64,000 nt of DNA, taken from the NCBI GenBank assembly GCA_016866775.1, contig VGLJ01000001.1, forward strand, positions 159,109 through 223,108, in the 5' to 3' direction. Origin of the DNA: Candidatus Rokuibacteriota bacterium. GTDB taxonomy: Bacteria; Methylomirabilota; Methylomirabilia; Rokubacteriales; CSP1-6. The notes below the pieces were generated by a model that was given only the letters and a program-made list of their open reading frames with translations, did not search any database and had not been told where the DNA came from. The number at the start of each line of letters is the position of its first letter. The stretch's first letter is position 1. Both the position numbers and the translations under genes were made by a program. Of the stretch, positions 15,367 to 23,384 are shown one piece after another.

Positions 15367-16802
15367 CAGTATTCTCCCAGCAGGCGATCGACCATGGCCT
15401 TGGCCGACCGCCAGTCGTACGCGCGATACATGCGCCGGTTCACCACCGGCTGCGCCGCAGAATAGAACATTTCGTACTGGAGCTGGCGGCCGCCGTACTC
15501 GCTGCCGATGAAGTCCCAGATCAGCTTGAGCAGCTTGACGCGGTCGCGCGCGCCGCTCGCCGCCGACTGGTAGTAGCGCTCGGTGACCGGGCCCGTCTCC
15601 GACGAGAGGAAGCTGGCCTCCGACGACGGCATGTTCTGGAACGCGCCGCCCGCGAGCTCGCGCACCGTGCGGTAGAGGTCGACGATGATGCGCCGCTGCA
15701 GGCTCATCCCCGCGTAGACGTATTGCGGATGCGGCCGCGCGTAGCCCTCGCTGATCAGCGGGTGACGCTCGGCCGCTTTCGTGAGCCCGTCGAAGGCCGC
15801 GCAGAACGCCGCGATGTCGCCGCCGAGGGTCGCCTGCGTCACGGGATCGCCGTCGCCGCCCTGCACCTCCGCCAGCTTCGCCGCGAGCCCGGCGAGGAGC
15901 TCGAGCTTCACGCCGAACCGGACGAGCGACTGGAAGTTCGCGGTGACGTGCGCGGGCGACTCGTGGAACTGCGCGGTGACGAGCTCGACGTTCTTGTAGA
16001 CGAACACGTGCTCCCACGGCACGACGACGTCGTCGAACACCACCGTGGTGTCCACTTCGTCGTACCGCGCGGAGAGCGGATAGTCGTAGACGCTGGTCGC
16101 GAGCGTCGCGTACGGCCGGCGCGGCAGCAGGCGCAGCCCGGGCGCGTTCACGGGCATCACCAGCGAGATCGCGTAGTCGGTGTCGCCCGGCGCGAGCGGC
16201 GTGATGTAGCTGACGTAGAGCCAGTCCGCCATCGTCACCGACGTCGCGATGGCGTGGGCGCCTCGAATCACGATCCCCGCGTCGGTGTCCTTCACGACGC
16301 CGGGGTGGATGAAGGGCTCGCGATGCCTGTGCGCGGGCGTCCCGCGATCGACCTGCGGCGGCACGATCGCGTACGCGACGTAGAGGTCTTCGTCGCGCGC
16401 CTTCTCGTAGAACCGGACCACGTTGTCGCCGAACCGGCGGTCCGCGCGGTCGAAGAGCTGGCGCCAGCCGGCGAACGCCGTGAGCACCGACGCGACGTGA
16501 TCGGGCGTGCGGCCCATCAGCCCGTAGGAGCCTTCGGCCCAGAAGCGATGCACGGCCCGGCGGCGCCCGAGGTCCTCGGCGGAGCGCGGGATGAGCCACA
16601 TCGCGCCGATCGTGCGCCCCGTCGCGGGATCGAGGCAGGTCGTGACGTCACGCGCGTGTCGAGCGGCGTCGTAGCGCTCGGCGATGCGGCGCAGCGACTC
16701 GGCGAAGGCCGGATGCGTGGTGACGTCGTCGACGCGCTTGCCGTCGAGGAAGATCGCGCGGCCGTCGCGCAAGCTTGCGAAATAGTCCGCTCCCCCACGC
16801 AT
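15366..16802 (-). CDS. 4-hydroxyphenylacetate 3-hydroxylase-like flavoprotein oxygenase (HpaB family)
   Basis: 478 aa, typical for HpaB. These enzymes use FADH2 delivered by a separate reductase to hydroxylate phenolic or aromatic rings. Seen: GRTPDHVASVLTAFAGW, REPFIHPGVVKDTDAGIVIRG, YDEVDTTVVFDDVVVPWEHVF, and ELAGGAFQNMPSSEASF near the C-terminus. ATG 16802 was chosen; further upstream the frame crosses the divergent promoter. No HpaC-type reductase is present. The gene is coupled (TGATG) to the unknown 510-aa gene and is divergent from the membrane-protein genes. Confidence 0.88.
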   Translation of the reverse strand: MRGGADYFASLRDGRAIFLDGKRVDDVTTHPAFAESLRRIAERYDAARHARDVTTCLDPATGRTIGAMWLIPRSAEDLGRRRAVHRFWAEGSYGLMGRTPDHVASVLTAFAGWRQLFDRADRRFGDNVVRFYEKARDEDLYVAYAIVPPQVDRGTPAHRHREPFIHPGVVKDTDAGIVIRGAHAIATSVTMADWLYVSYITPLAPGDTDYAISLVMPVNAPGLRLLPRRPYATLATSVYDYPLSARYDEVDTTVVFDDVVVPWEHVFVYKNVELVTAQFHESPAHVTANFQSLVRFGVKLELLAGLAAKLAEVQGGDGDPVTQATLGGDIAAFCAAFDGLTKAAERHPLISEGYARPHPQYVYAGMSLQRRIIVDLYRTVRELAGGAFQNMPSSEASFLSSETGPVTERYYQSAASGARDRVKLLKLIWDFIGSEYGGRQLQYEMFYSAAQPVVNRRMYRAYDWRSAKAMVDRLLGEY

Positions 16803-16813
16803 GACGGGCTGAG

Positions 16814-16819
16814 TATACT
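16814..16819 (+). promoter_or_regulatory. Putative -10 box TATACT within palindromic AGTATACT
   Basis: AGTATACT at 16812-16819 reads the same on both strands, so it could serve either divergent gene. For the plus strand the ATG at 16833 lies 13 bases beyond the box, leaving about 7 transcribed bases before the start codon. Confidence 0.45.
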
Positions 16820-16832
16820 TCGGTGGCCCCAC

Positions 16833-17348
16833 ATGGCCCACGCGAGACGCCCGCCGCTCGTCGTCGTGTTCGTCGCGGTCCTGATCGTGGCGCTCGGCCA
16901 GACCGCCGGCGCGGTGATGTCGCAGGCGGGACCACTGGTGTCCGGCTACGCGCGCGCGCGCATCGCCGCGAACCCGGCCGCGCACGGCTTCGCGGGCGCG
17001 CGCGAGTACGACGACGAGGTCATCGCGAACACCGTCTTCACGACCGAAGCCGGGCTCTCGTTCCTTCACACCCATGCCGAAGGGATGGGGCCCGTGATCC
17101 TCCTCGCCGCCACGCTCGTCGCGACGGCCGTGCCCCGGCGCCGGCTGCGCGGGGGGCTGTACGCGCTGCTCGTCGCCGGCGCGTGCTTCCCTCTCGGTTT
17201 CCTCGCCTACGCGCTCGCCGTCCCCGAAATCGGACGCGACGCCGGCATCGCGCTCGCCGAGCGCTTCGTGCTGATGCCGCTCGGCACCACGGTGCTCGTG
17301 GCGCTCCTCGCGCTCGCGGTGCTGCTGCGCCGTCCGCCCGCGACATGA
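16833..17348 (+). CDS. Small membrane protein of unknown function
   Basis: 171 aa with about four transmembrane helices: residues roughly 8-28 (LVVVFVAVLIVALGQTAG), 85-101, 108-127 and 145-165. Between the first two is a periplasmic or luminal loop with AREYDDEVIANTVFTTEAG and HTHAEGMGPV; the two His there could bind metal. No family recognised. It begins about 7 bases after a predicted transcription start and overlaps the next small gene by 4 bases (ATGA). Confidence 0.65.
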   Translation: MAHARRPPLVVVFVAVLIVALGQTAGAVMSQAGPLVSGYARARIAANPAAHGFAGAREYDDEVIANTVFTTEAGLSFLHTHAEGMGPVILLAATLVATAVPRRRLRGGLYALLVAGACFPLGFLAYALAVPEIGRDAGIALAERFVLMPLGTTVLVALLALAVLLRRPPAT

Positions 17349-17554
17349 ACGCCCGGCCCGAGGGGTTTGGGGTCCTCCGTGGTGGGGCCCCACCTTCAAC
17401 GGATTCGTGGCGCCTGCCGCCCCTCTGGGTGCTGCTGGTCGGCGTCCTCGCGATCGCCGCCGCCGAAGCCGGCGGCGGCGCGATGGCGCAGTTCAAGGTG
17501 GAGCTGGCCCGCTGGGCGCGCGGCGTGAACCCGGCGCACGCGGACACGGTGTGA
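17345..17554 (+). CDS. 69-aa single-pass membrane protein carrying a translated dispersed repeat
   Basis: 69 aa from ATG 17345 (ATGA overlap with the previous gene). Residues about 6-18 are encoded by a 39-base repeat whose second copy lies at 63794-63832; it reads EGFGVLRGGAPPS. Residues about 25-45 form one transmembrane helix (LPPLWVLLVGVLAIAAAEAG). The tail is soluble. No family recognised; it could be a subunit-like partner of the 171-aa membrane protein. Confidence 0.5.
   Translation: MNARPEGFGVLRGGAPPSTDSWRLPPLWVLLVGVLAIAAAEAGGGAMAQFKVELARWARGVNPAHADTV
17361..17399 (+). repeat. 39-base dispersed repeat, copy 1
   Basis: Begins AGGGGTTTGGGGTCCTC and ends GGCCCCACCTTCAA. It matches the minus strand of 63794-63832 at 34 of 39 positions without gaps. 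The right half contains the perfect 14-base palindrome GGTGGGGCCCCACC (17381-17394). This copy lies inside a small coding frame. Confidence 0.7.
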
Positions 17555-17562
17555 GGTGAGCC

Positions 17563-18087
17563 ATGGCAACGCGCGGACCCCGGTCGCTGGCGAAGTGGCA
17601 ACGTGACGCGGTTCGGCGCATGGTCGCCGTCCGCAAGGATTCGCTCGCCTTCCTGAAGCGGCTGCCCGAGGACGCGATCCTTCGTCCGCGCACGCAGGAT
17701 CAATGGTCCGTGAAGGACGTGCTCGGACACCTGATGAGCTGCGACGAGGAGACGACGCGGCGCTTCAAGCTCATCGCGCGCGGCCAGGCCGACCGCATCG
17801 CCTGGTTCGAGAGCATGACGCACGCGAACCGCTTCAACGCGCGGACGGTCGCCGCCGCGCGGCGGCTCAGTCTGCGCGCCGTGCGCCGACGGATGGCGCG
17901 CGCGCACGCTGACTTGATCAAGAGCTTCAAGAAGCTGCCGCCGGAATCGCTGAACGATCCGTCGCACGACTATCCGGTGATCAGCTGGCTTCCGGCGCCC
18001 GGCTGGAATCACGAGCGCGAGCACGTGGGCGAGATCAAGGCATGGTGGCGCGGCCATCGATCGCGGCGGTCTCGTCCGGTGTTCTGA
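17563..18087 (+). CDS. DinB/YfiT-like putative metal-binding protein
   Basis: 174 aa. The DinB-like four-helix fold is suggested by RTQDQWSVKDVLGHLMSCDE (helix with first metal His) and NHEREHVGEIKAW near the C-terminus (paired His), the usual three-His nickel or zinc site. N-terminus is basic (KWQRDAVRRMVAVRKD). Family members include thiol-S-transferases and maleylpyruvate isomerase-type enzymes; the reaction here is unknown. It is 8 bases after the 69-aa gene and converges on the CoxL-like gene. Confidence 0.8.
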   Translation: MATRGPRSLAKWQRDAVRRMVAVRKDSLAFLKRLPEDAILRPRTQDQWSVKDVLGHLMSCDEETTRRFKLIARGQADRIAWFESMTHANRFNARTVAAARRLSLRAVRRRMARAHADLIKSFKKLPPESLNDPSHDYPVISWLPAPGWNHEREHVGEIKAWWRGHRSRRSRPVF

Positions 18088-18094
18088 CGAAGAC

Positions 18095-20512
18095 TCAGCC
18101 GCGCGCGCGGCGGATGAGCTCCCAGAGTCGCGGGCGCGTCATCGGCAGCTCGGTGATCCCGATCCCGAGCGGGCGGAGCGCATCGCTCACCGCGTTCGCG
18201 AGCACCGCCGGGATCGTCATCGAGCTCGACTCGCCGAGGCCCTTCGAGCCGAGCGGCGTGAGCGGCGACGGCGACTCGAGGTGCGCGATCTCGATCGGCG
18301 GCGCGTCCTCCGCGGTCGGGATCGCGTAGTCCATGAAGGTCGCGCTCACGCACTGGCCGGCCTCGTCGTAGCGCAGCTCCTCGCAGAGCGCGCCGCCCAG
18401 GCCGTGCAGCGCGCCGCCGTGGATCTGCCCCTCCGCGATCAGCGGGTTGATGACCCTGCCCGCGTCGTGCACCGAGACGTAACGAAGGATCGTGATCGCC
18501 GCCGTCTCGGGATCGATCTCGACCGCCATGATCTCGGCGATGAACCCGTACGTGTTCGACGAGTTGACGCGGTCCTCGAGGTCGACGGGTTGCGCGCCCT
18601 CGAAGCCGAACACCGCCGTCGCGTGCAAACCCGGCTCCATCCCGGCGGGGAACGACGTCGCGTTCCAGTGGGCGCGGCCGGCGAGATCCTTCACGGTGTA
18701 GCTCGGTCCTCGCCCCTCGCGCAGGCGGACCGCGCCGTCGTCGAAGTGCAAGCGCTCGGCGGGCACGTCCATCAGGTGGGCGGCGTAGTCCACCAGCTTC
18801 GTCTTGAGCTTCCGCGCGGCCAGCACCACCGCGCTCGTGCCCATCGCGCCGAAGCGGCTCGAGTAGGAGCCCGACGAGATCGACCACAGGCTCCGGAACG
18901 TGTCCATCTCGTCCACGACGGTCACGTCGTCGGGGCTCATGCCGAGCTCGTCGGCGACGATCTGCGCGGCGACCGTCTGATGGCCCTGGCCCTGCGGCGC
19001 GGTCGCCAGCACGGCCGTCACACGCCCCATCGGGTCCACGCGAACGGTCGCGGTCTCCGTCGTCCCGGATTTCGGCAGGTACTCAGGCTTCGCGCGGAAC
19101 TGCGGGTCGAGCGCCGTCGCGACGTATCCCATGTTCGACACCGACGGATCGACGGCGAGCGCGACACCGATGCCGACGTAGCGTCCGCCCGCGCGCGCCG
19201 CCGCCTGGTCGCGGCGGAGCTCGTCATATCGCGCGATCTCCACCGCACGGTCGAGCACCGCCGCGTAGTCACCACTGTCGTAGAGCCCGCCCGTCGGTGT
19301 GCGGTACGGAAACGCCTCACGCGGGATCAGATTGCGCCGGCGGAGCTCGACGGGATCGAGGCCGAGCCGCTCCGCGAGCAGGTCCATCATCCGCTCGGTC
19401 TCGAAGTAGAGGTGGCCGCACGTGTAGCCACGGTTCGGGCCGGTGAGGCTCTTGTTGGTCATCACGGCGCCCGCGTCGACCTCGAGATGCTGGAAGCGAT
19501 AGGGCCCGACGTAGTTGCCGATCGCGCGGAAGCTGCAGCCGGGCTCGGGGCTGCGGATGTAGCCGCCCACGTTGTCGAGCCAGCGAAAGCGCATCGCCGT
19601 CACGGTCCCGTCGCGCCGCGCGGCGAGCGCGCGGTCGGCCACGCGGTCGGTGCCGCTCGACGCCGCGAGCAGGTGCTCGCGCCGCGTCTCGATCCACTTC
19701 ACCGGCACCCGCGACAGCCGCGCGGACAGCGCGATGAGCGTGATCGACGGATAGAGCGTGCTCTTGATGCCGAAGCTGCCGCCGATGTCCGCCGGCACGA
19801 TGAAGCGGAGCTTGTTCTCCTGCACGCCGAGCGCCCGCGCGGTTAACGGATGCATGATGAACGGCCCCATGAAGTTCGCCCACACCGTGTAGACGCCGTC
19901 GACGGGATCCCAGCGCGCGATCACGCCGTACGTCTCGATGGGCGTCGAGCTGAACTTCGGGAACCGGAAGCGCTCGCGGATCACGACGTCCGCGTCCGCG
20001 AACGCCCGCTCGGGGTCCCCGTACACGAGCCGTCGGTGGCTCGCGAGGTTCGATCCGACCGCCTCGTGCAGCACCGGGGCGCCGGGCTCGAGCGCCTGCT
20101 CCACGTCGACCACGGCGGGCAGCGGCTCGTAGTCGACGCGCACCAGCTCCGCGGCGTCGTCCGCGAGCACCCGTGTGCGCGCGATGACGACAGCCACCGG
20201 CTCGCCGACGAACCGGACCTTGTCCGTCGCGGCGCAGAAGTAGTGGACGGGCGCGGTCACGCCGACGGCGAACGGCCTGGTGTGCTTCGCCACGTCCGCA
20301 CCGGTGATCACGGCCACGACTCCCTCCATCGCGAGCGCCCTCGTCGTGTCGTAGCCGAGGATGCGTGCGTGCGCGTGAGGCGAGCGGACGATCGCCGCGT
20401 GATGGAGATTCGCCGGTGCGGGAAGGTCGTCGATGAAGCTGCCTCGCCCCGCGAGGAGGCGTCGATCCTCGACGCGCTTCACGGGACGGCCGATCCAGCG
20501 CGTCGAGCTCAT
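18095..20512 (-). CDS. Molybdopterin-binding large subunit, xanthine dehydrogenase/CoxL-like (orphan)
   Basis: 805 aa, complete for the family. N-terminal IGRPVKRVEDRRLLAGRGSF and LHHAAIVRSPHAHARIL, central PADIGGSFGIKS and C-terminal GSKGLGESSSM with the catalytic Glu all fit aerobic CO-dehydrogenase-like subunits. The active-site loop reads NRGYTCGHLYF where form II enzymes have YRGAGRPEA and CoxL has AYRCSFR, so it is neither. No FAD or [2Fe-2S] subunit gene is adjacent, so partners must be elsewhere. Downstream it converges on the DinB-like gene; upstream lies a coiled-coil gene after 9 bases. Confidence 0.9.
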   Translation of the reverse strand: MSSTRWIGRPVKRVEDRRLLAGRGSFIDDLPAPANLHHAAIVRSPHAHARILGYDTTRALAMEGVVAVITGADVAKHTRPFAVGVTAPVHYFCAATDKVRFVGEPVAVVIARTRVLADDAAELVRVDYEPLPAVVDVEQALEPGAPVLHEAVGSNLASHRRLVYGDPERAFADADVVIRERFRFPKFSSTPIETYGVIARWDPVDGVYTVWANFMGPFIMHPLTARALGVQENKLRFIVPADIGGSFGIKSTLYPSITLIALSARLSRVPVKWIETRREHLLAASSGTDRVADRALAARRDGTVTAMRFRWLDNVGGYIRSPEPGCSFRAIGNYVGPYRFQHLEVDAGAVMTNKSLTGPNRGYTCGHLYFETERMMDLLAERLGLDPVELRRRNLIPREAFPYRTPTGGLYDSGDYAAVLDRAVEIARYDELRRDQAAARAGGRYVGIGVALAVDPSVSNMGYVATALDPQFRAKPEYLPKSGTTETATVRVDPMGRVTAVLATAPQGQGHQTVAAQIVADELGMSPDDVTVVDEMDTFRSLWSISSGSYSSRFGAMGTSAVVLAARKLKTKLVDYAAHLMDVPAERLHFDDGAVRLREGRGPSYTVKDLAGRAHWNATSFPAGMEPGLHATAVFGFEGAQPVDLEDRVNSSNTYGFIAEIMAVEIDPETAAITILRYVSVHDAGRVINPLIAEGQIHGGALHGLGGALCEELRYDEAGQCVSATFMDYAIPTAEDAPPIEIAHLESPSPLTPLGSKGLGESSSMTIPAVLANAVSDALRPLGIGITELPMTRPRLWELIRRARG

Positions 20513-20521
20513 ACGTGCCGG

Positions 20522-21004
20522 CTAGTTGCGGCGGCCGTTTCCCCGGCCCGGCCGGCCGTTGTCGCGCGCGCCGAGCTTGCGGTCGATACGCTCGAGGAGG
20601 CGCCCGTGATGCGTGCTGATGTGCTCGAGTCGCTGGGTGTTCCGATTCAGGCTCTTCACGATCGCGAGACCGACGCCCCGCATGTCGGTTCGAAGCTCCT
20701 TGATGGTGTCCTTGATGACCTCCTGGGTCGCCGCCTCACGACGGGCCGAGTCCTCCCGGAAGTCGTGCAGCGCCCGGTCGATGTGCTCCCGGGTCTCGCG
20801 CGAAGTCTCACGCACCACCCGGTCGATGTGCTCCCGCGTCTCCTGCGAGGTCTCACGCAGCGTCCGCTCGAAGCGTTCGTCCGAGCGATTCCGGTCCTCG
20901 TCGGCCCGGCGGCGGTCTTCGCGCATCTCGATCCGAAGATCGCGGAGCTCTTCGAGGATGCGCTGGATCCCCGGATCGGGGTGTCCGTCCTGACTGTGGG
21001 CCAC
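20522..21004 (-). CDS. Coiled-coil protein with internal 15-residue repeat
   Basis: 160 aa from GTG 21004. Almost wholly predicted coiled coil: IQRILEELRDLRIEMREDRR onward, with two copies of a 15-residue unit of the form ETSxETREHIDRxxx. It is very rich in Arg and Glu. Ends in a basic Gly-rich tail (RPGRGNGRRN). No membrane segment. Family not recognised; a structural or nucleic-acid-associated role is a guess. Confidence 0.7.
   Translation of the reverse strand: MAHSQDGHPDPGIQRILEELRDLRIEMREDRRRADEDRNRSDERFERTLRETSQETREHIDRVVRETSRETREHIDRALHDFREDSARREAATQEVIKDTIKELRTDMRGVGLAIVKSLNRNTQRLEHISTHHGRLLERIDRKLGARDNGRPGRGNGRRN
20775..20864 (-). repeat. Two tandem 45-base units inside the coiled-coil gene
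   Basis: Units at 20775-20819 and 20820-20864, each starting CGGTCGATGTGCTCCCG on the plus strand, with a handful of differences. They encode the duplicated 15-residue segment, so the coiled coil grew by in-frame duplication. Confidence 0.7.
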
Positions 21005-21063
21005 GGCAACAACCTAACCCCTGGCCATGCCAGCTTCAATGTGTCTGTTCGGATACGGCTGAA

Positions 21064-21831
21064 TTACCGGCCCTCGTACTTCGGGGGACGCTTCTCGAGG
21101 AACGACGTGACGCCTTCCGCATAGTCGTGCGTGGAGCGGAGCCACGCGTACGCCTTGCGCTCGAGCTCCAGGGCGGTCTCCAGCGGCGCCTCGGATCCTC
21201 GATTGAGGACGGTCTTCAGCGTGCGCAGCGCGAGCGGCGCGCGCTCCGCGAGCTCCTTCACGACGGCGTTCGTCGCCGCGTCGAGCCCGTCGTCGGCCAC
21301 CGCCTCGGTGATGAGGCCCCAGGCCTCCGCCTGTTCGGCGCCGATGCGCCGGCCGGTCATCATGAAGAGCTTGGCGCGCGTCATCCCGATGAGCCGGAGG
21401 GCGCGCTGCGTGCCGCCGCTCCCCGGAATCATGCCGAGGCGGATCTCCGGGAACGCGAATTCGGAGCGCCGCGTGGCGATGCGGATGTCGCAGGCGAGCG
21501 CGAGCTCGAGCCCGGCGCCCATCGCGAAGCCGTCGATCGCGGCGACCACGGGCTTGCGGCAGCGCTCGGCGCCGGTCAGCGTGTCGCCCCACTGCTCGAG
21601 GTCCGCCGGTGCCAGCGAGAGGAACTCCGCGAGATCGCCGCCGGCGCTGAACGCCTTGCCCCCTGCCCCGCGGAGCACGACCACGCGCACGCGGTCATCG
21701 CCGTCGAGGTCGCGGAAGATGCCGGGGAACTCCTCGCGCATCGCCACCGTCATCGTGTTCATCTTGGCCTGGCGATCGATCCAGACGGTCGCCACCGGGC
21801 CGGTGCGCTCCACCCTGAGGAACTCGCTCAT
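21064..21831 (-). CDS. Enoyl-CoA hydratase/isomerase family protein
   Basis: 255 aa crotonase-fold protein. Oxyanion-hole blocks GGKAFSAGGDLAEF and AIDGFAMGAGLELALACD; substrate-loop FPEIRLGMIPGSGGTQRALR. The second catalytic Glu position of true hydratases (here in PGSGG, Gly) is not acidic, so it may be an isomerase or other crotonase. Start ATG 21831, whose last base region overlaps the ligase stop (TGATG). Together with the ligase it would activate and hydrate an acyl chain. Confidence 0.9.
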   Translation of the reverse strand: MSEFLRVERTGPVATVWIDRQAKMNTMTVAMREEFPGIFRDLDGDDRVRVVVLRGAGGKAFSAGGDLAEFLSLAPADLEQWGDTLTGAERCRKPVVAAIDGFAMGAGLELALACDIRIATRRSEFAFPEIRLGMIPGSGGTQRALRLIGMTRAKLFMMTGRRIGAEQAEAWGLITEAVADDGLDAATNAVVKELAERAPLALRTLKTVLNRGSEAPLETALELERKAYAWLRSTHDYAEGVTSFLEKRPPKYEGR

Positions 21832-23384
21832 CACTCTCTCCTGTCGGGCTCGAGGAGCCGGCGCCGCAGCAGCTTGCCCGTCGGGCTCTTCGGCAGCGCG
21901 GACACGAAGTCGTAGCGGCGCGGCCGCTTGAAGCCGGCGAAGTCCTTCGCGTCGCGGCAGAACTGGTCCAGGACGTCCGCGGTCAGCGTCGCACCCGGGC
22001 GCAAGACCACGAACGCGGCGACGAGCTGGCCCCATCGCGCATCCGGCAGCCCGACCACGCACGCGTCGACCACCTGCGGGTGACGCAGGAGCACTTCTTC
22101 CACCTCGACCGGATAGATGTTCTCGCCGCCCGAGATGATCATGTCGTCGATGCGCCCGACGGTGAAGACGTCGCCGTCGTCGTCCTCGTACGCGAGATCG
22201 CCGGTGAAGTACCAGCCGCCGCGGATGGCGCGGGCGTCGGCGTCGGGCCGCCGCCAGTACCCCGCGAACGCCTCCGGCGAGTCGAGCGCGACGATCAGCT
22301 CGCCCGTCTCGCCGCGCGGCACCACGTCGTCCGGGCTGCCGCGCCGCTCGGGATCGGCACGCACGATGCGAGCGCGGCCGAACAGCCCCGGCTTGCCCGC
22401 GCACGTCGGCTTCTCGAGCACGCGATCGCAGACGGTGAACGTGTACACCTCGGTGCTGCCGAGATGGTTGAGGAACACGCGCGGCCGAAACACGCGCGCG
22501 ACGCCTTCCGCCAGCGCGCTCGCCATCGGCGCGCCCGCGTAGCCGAGCGTGGTCGCGCTGCCGAGGTCGTAGCGCGCGAGATCGGGGAACGACACGAGGT
22601 CGTGATACAGCGTCGGCACGAGGTAGAGCGACGTGACCCGCTCGTCCTGGATCAGACGGGCCGCCGCCGCGGCGCTCCAGTCGGGCAGGCAGACGAGCGC
22701 GCCGTTCAGGAGCGCCATCGCGATCATCGAGCGGACACCCATCGTGTGATAGAGCGGCATCACGCCGAGCGTGCGGTCGCCGAAGCGGACCCCGCTCTGC
22801 ACGACGTGCGCGAGCGACGCGCTCAGCTCCGCGCGGTGGGCGCGCGGCACGCCTTTCGGCCGGCCCGTCGTGCCCGAGGTGTAGAGCATGATGCTCGTCG
22901 CCGCCTCATCGGTCGTGGTTCGAGGCGGTCCCGGATCGGTGTCACCGGCGCACAGCTCCGCGAACGGGACGCAGCCGGGCGGCGCATCGTCGCCGACGCA
23001 GATCCAGGCGCGCACGCCGCGCACCAGCGGCCGCGCCCCGAGGGCCGAAGCTCGACTCGCCGCCTCGAACACCACCACGACGCCGTCGGCGTCCTCGATG
23101 CAGTAGCGCGCCTCGCCCTCGGAGTAGCGCCAGTTGAGCGGTGTCGCGATCGCGCCGAGCTTCTGACACGCCCAGTACACGGTCACGTGCGCGGCGTGGT
23201 TCTTCAGGAAGAAGATCGCGTGGCCGCCGGCACGGAGGCCGAGGCGCCCGAGGGCGGCGGCCACCCGATTGGACCGCGCCTCGAGGGCGCGGTAGGTGAG
23301 GCGCTCGGCGCCGTCGATCAGCGCTTCGGCGTCGGGCGAGCGGTCCGCGGCGACCGTGAGAGCGCGTCCGACGCCCGTCGCCGT
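21831..23384 (-). CDS. Acyl-CoA synthetase (ANL superfamily)
   Basis: About 517 aa. Adenylation motifs: IMLYTSGTTGRPKGVP (P-loop), LNHLGSTEVYTF, YFTGDLAYEDDDGD, GRIDDMIISGGENIYP, and SPTGKLLRRRL with the catalytic Lys. No ATG, GTG or TTG lies near the expected N-terminus. The homology-like sequence begins right at the permease stop, where TAACG replaces the TAATG overlap typical of this genome, so I place the start at ACG 23384 with doubt; the first usual codon (GTG in SNRVAA) would remove about 27 residues. It precedes the crotonase gene. Confidence 0.85.
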   Translation of the reverse strand, partial: TATGVGRALTVAADRSPDAEALIDGAERLTYRALEARSNRVAAALGRLGLRAGGHAIFFLKNHAAHVTVYWACQKLGAIATPLNWRYSEGEARYCIEDADGVVVVFEAASRASALGARPLVRGVRAWICVGDDAPPGCVPFAELCAGDTDPGPPRTTTDEAATSIMLYTSGTTGRPKGVPRAHRAELSASLAHVVQSGVRFGDRTLGVMPLYHTMGVRSMIAMALLNGALVCLPDWSAAAAARLIQDERVTSLYLVPTLYHDLVSFPDLARYDLGSATTLGYAGAPMASALAEGVARVFRPRVFLNHLGSTEVYTFTVCDRVLEKPTCAGKPGLFGRARIVRADPERRGSPDDVVPRGETGELIVALDSPEAFAGYWRRPDADARAIRGGWYFTGDLAYEDDDGDVFTVGRIDDMIISGGENIYPVEVEEVLLRHPQVVDACVVGLPDARWGQLVAAFVVLRPGATLTADVLDQFCRDAKDFAGFKRPRRYDFVSALPKSPTGKLLRRRLLEPDRRE

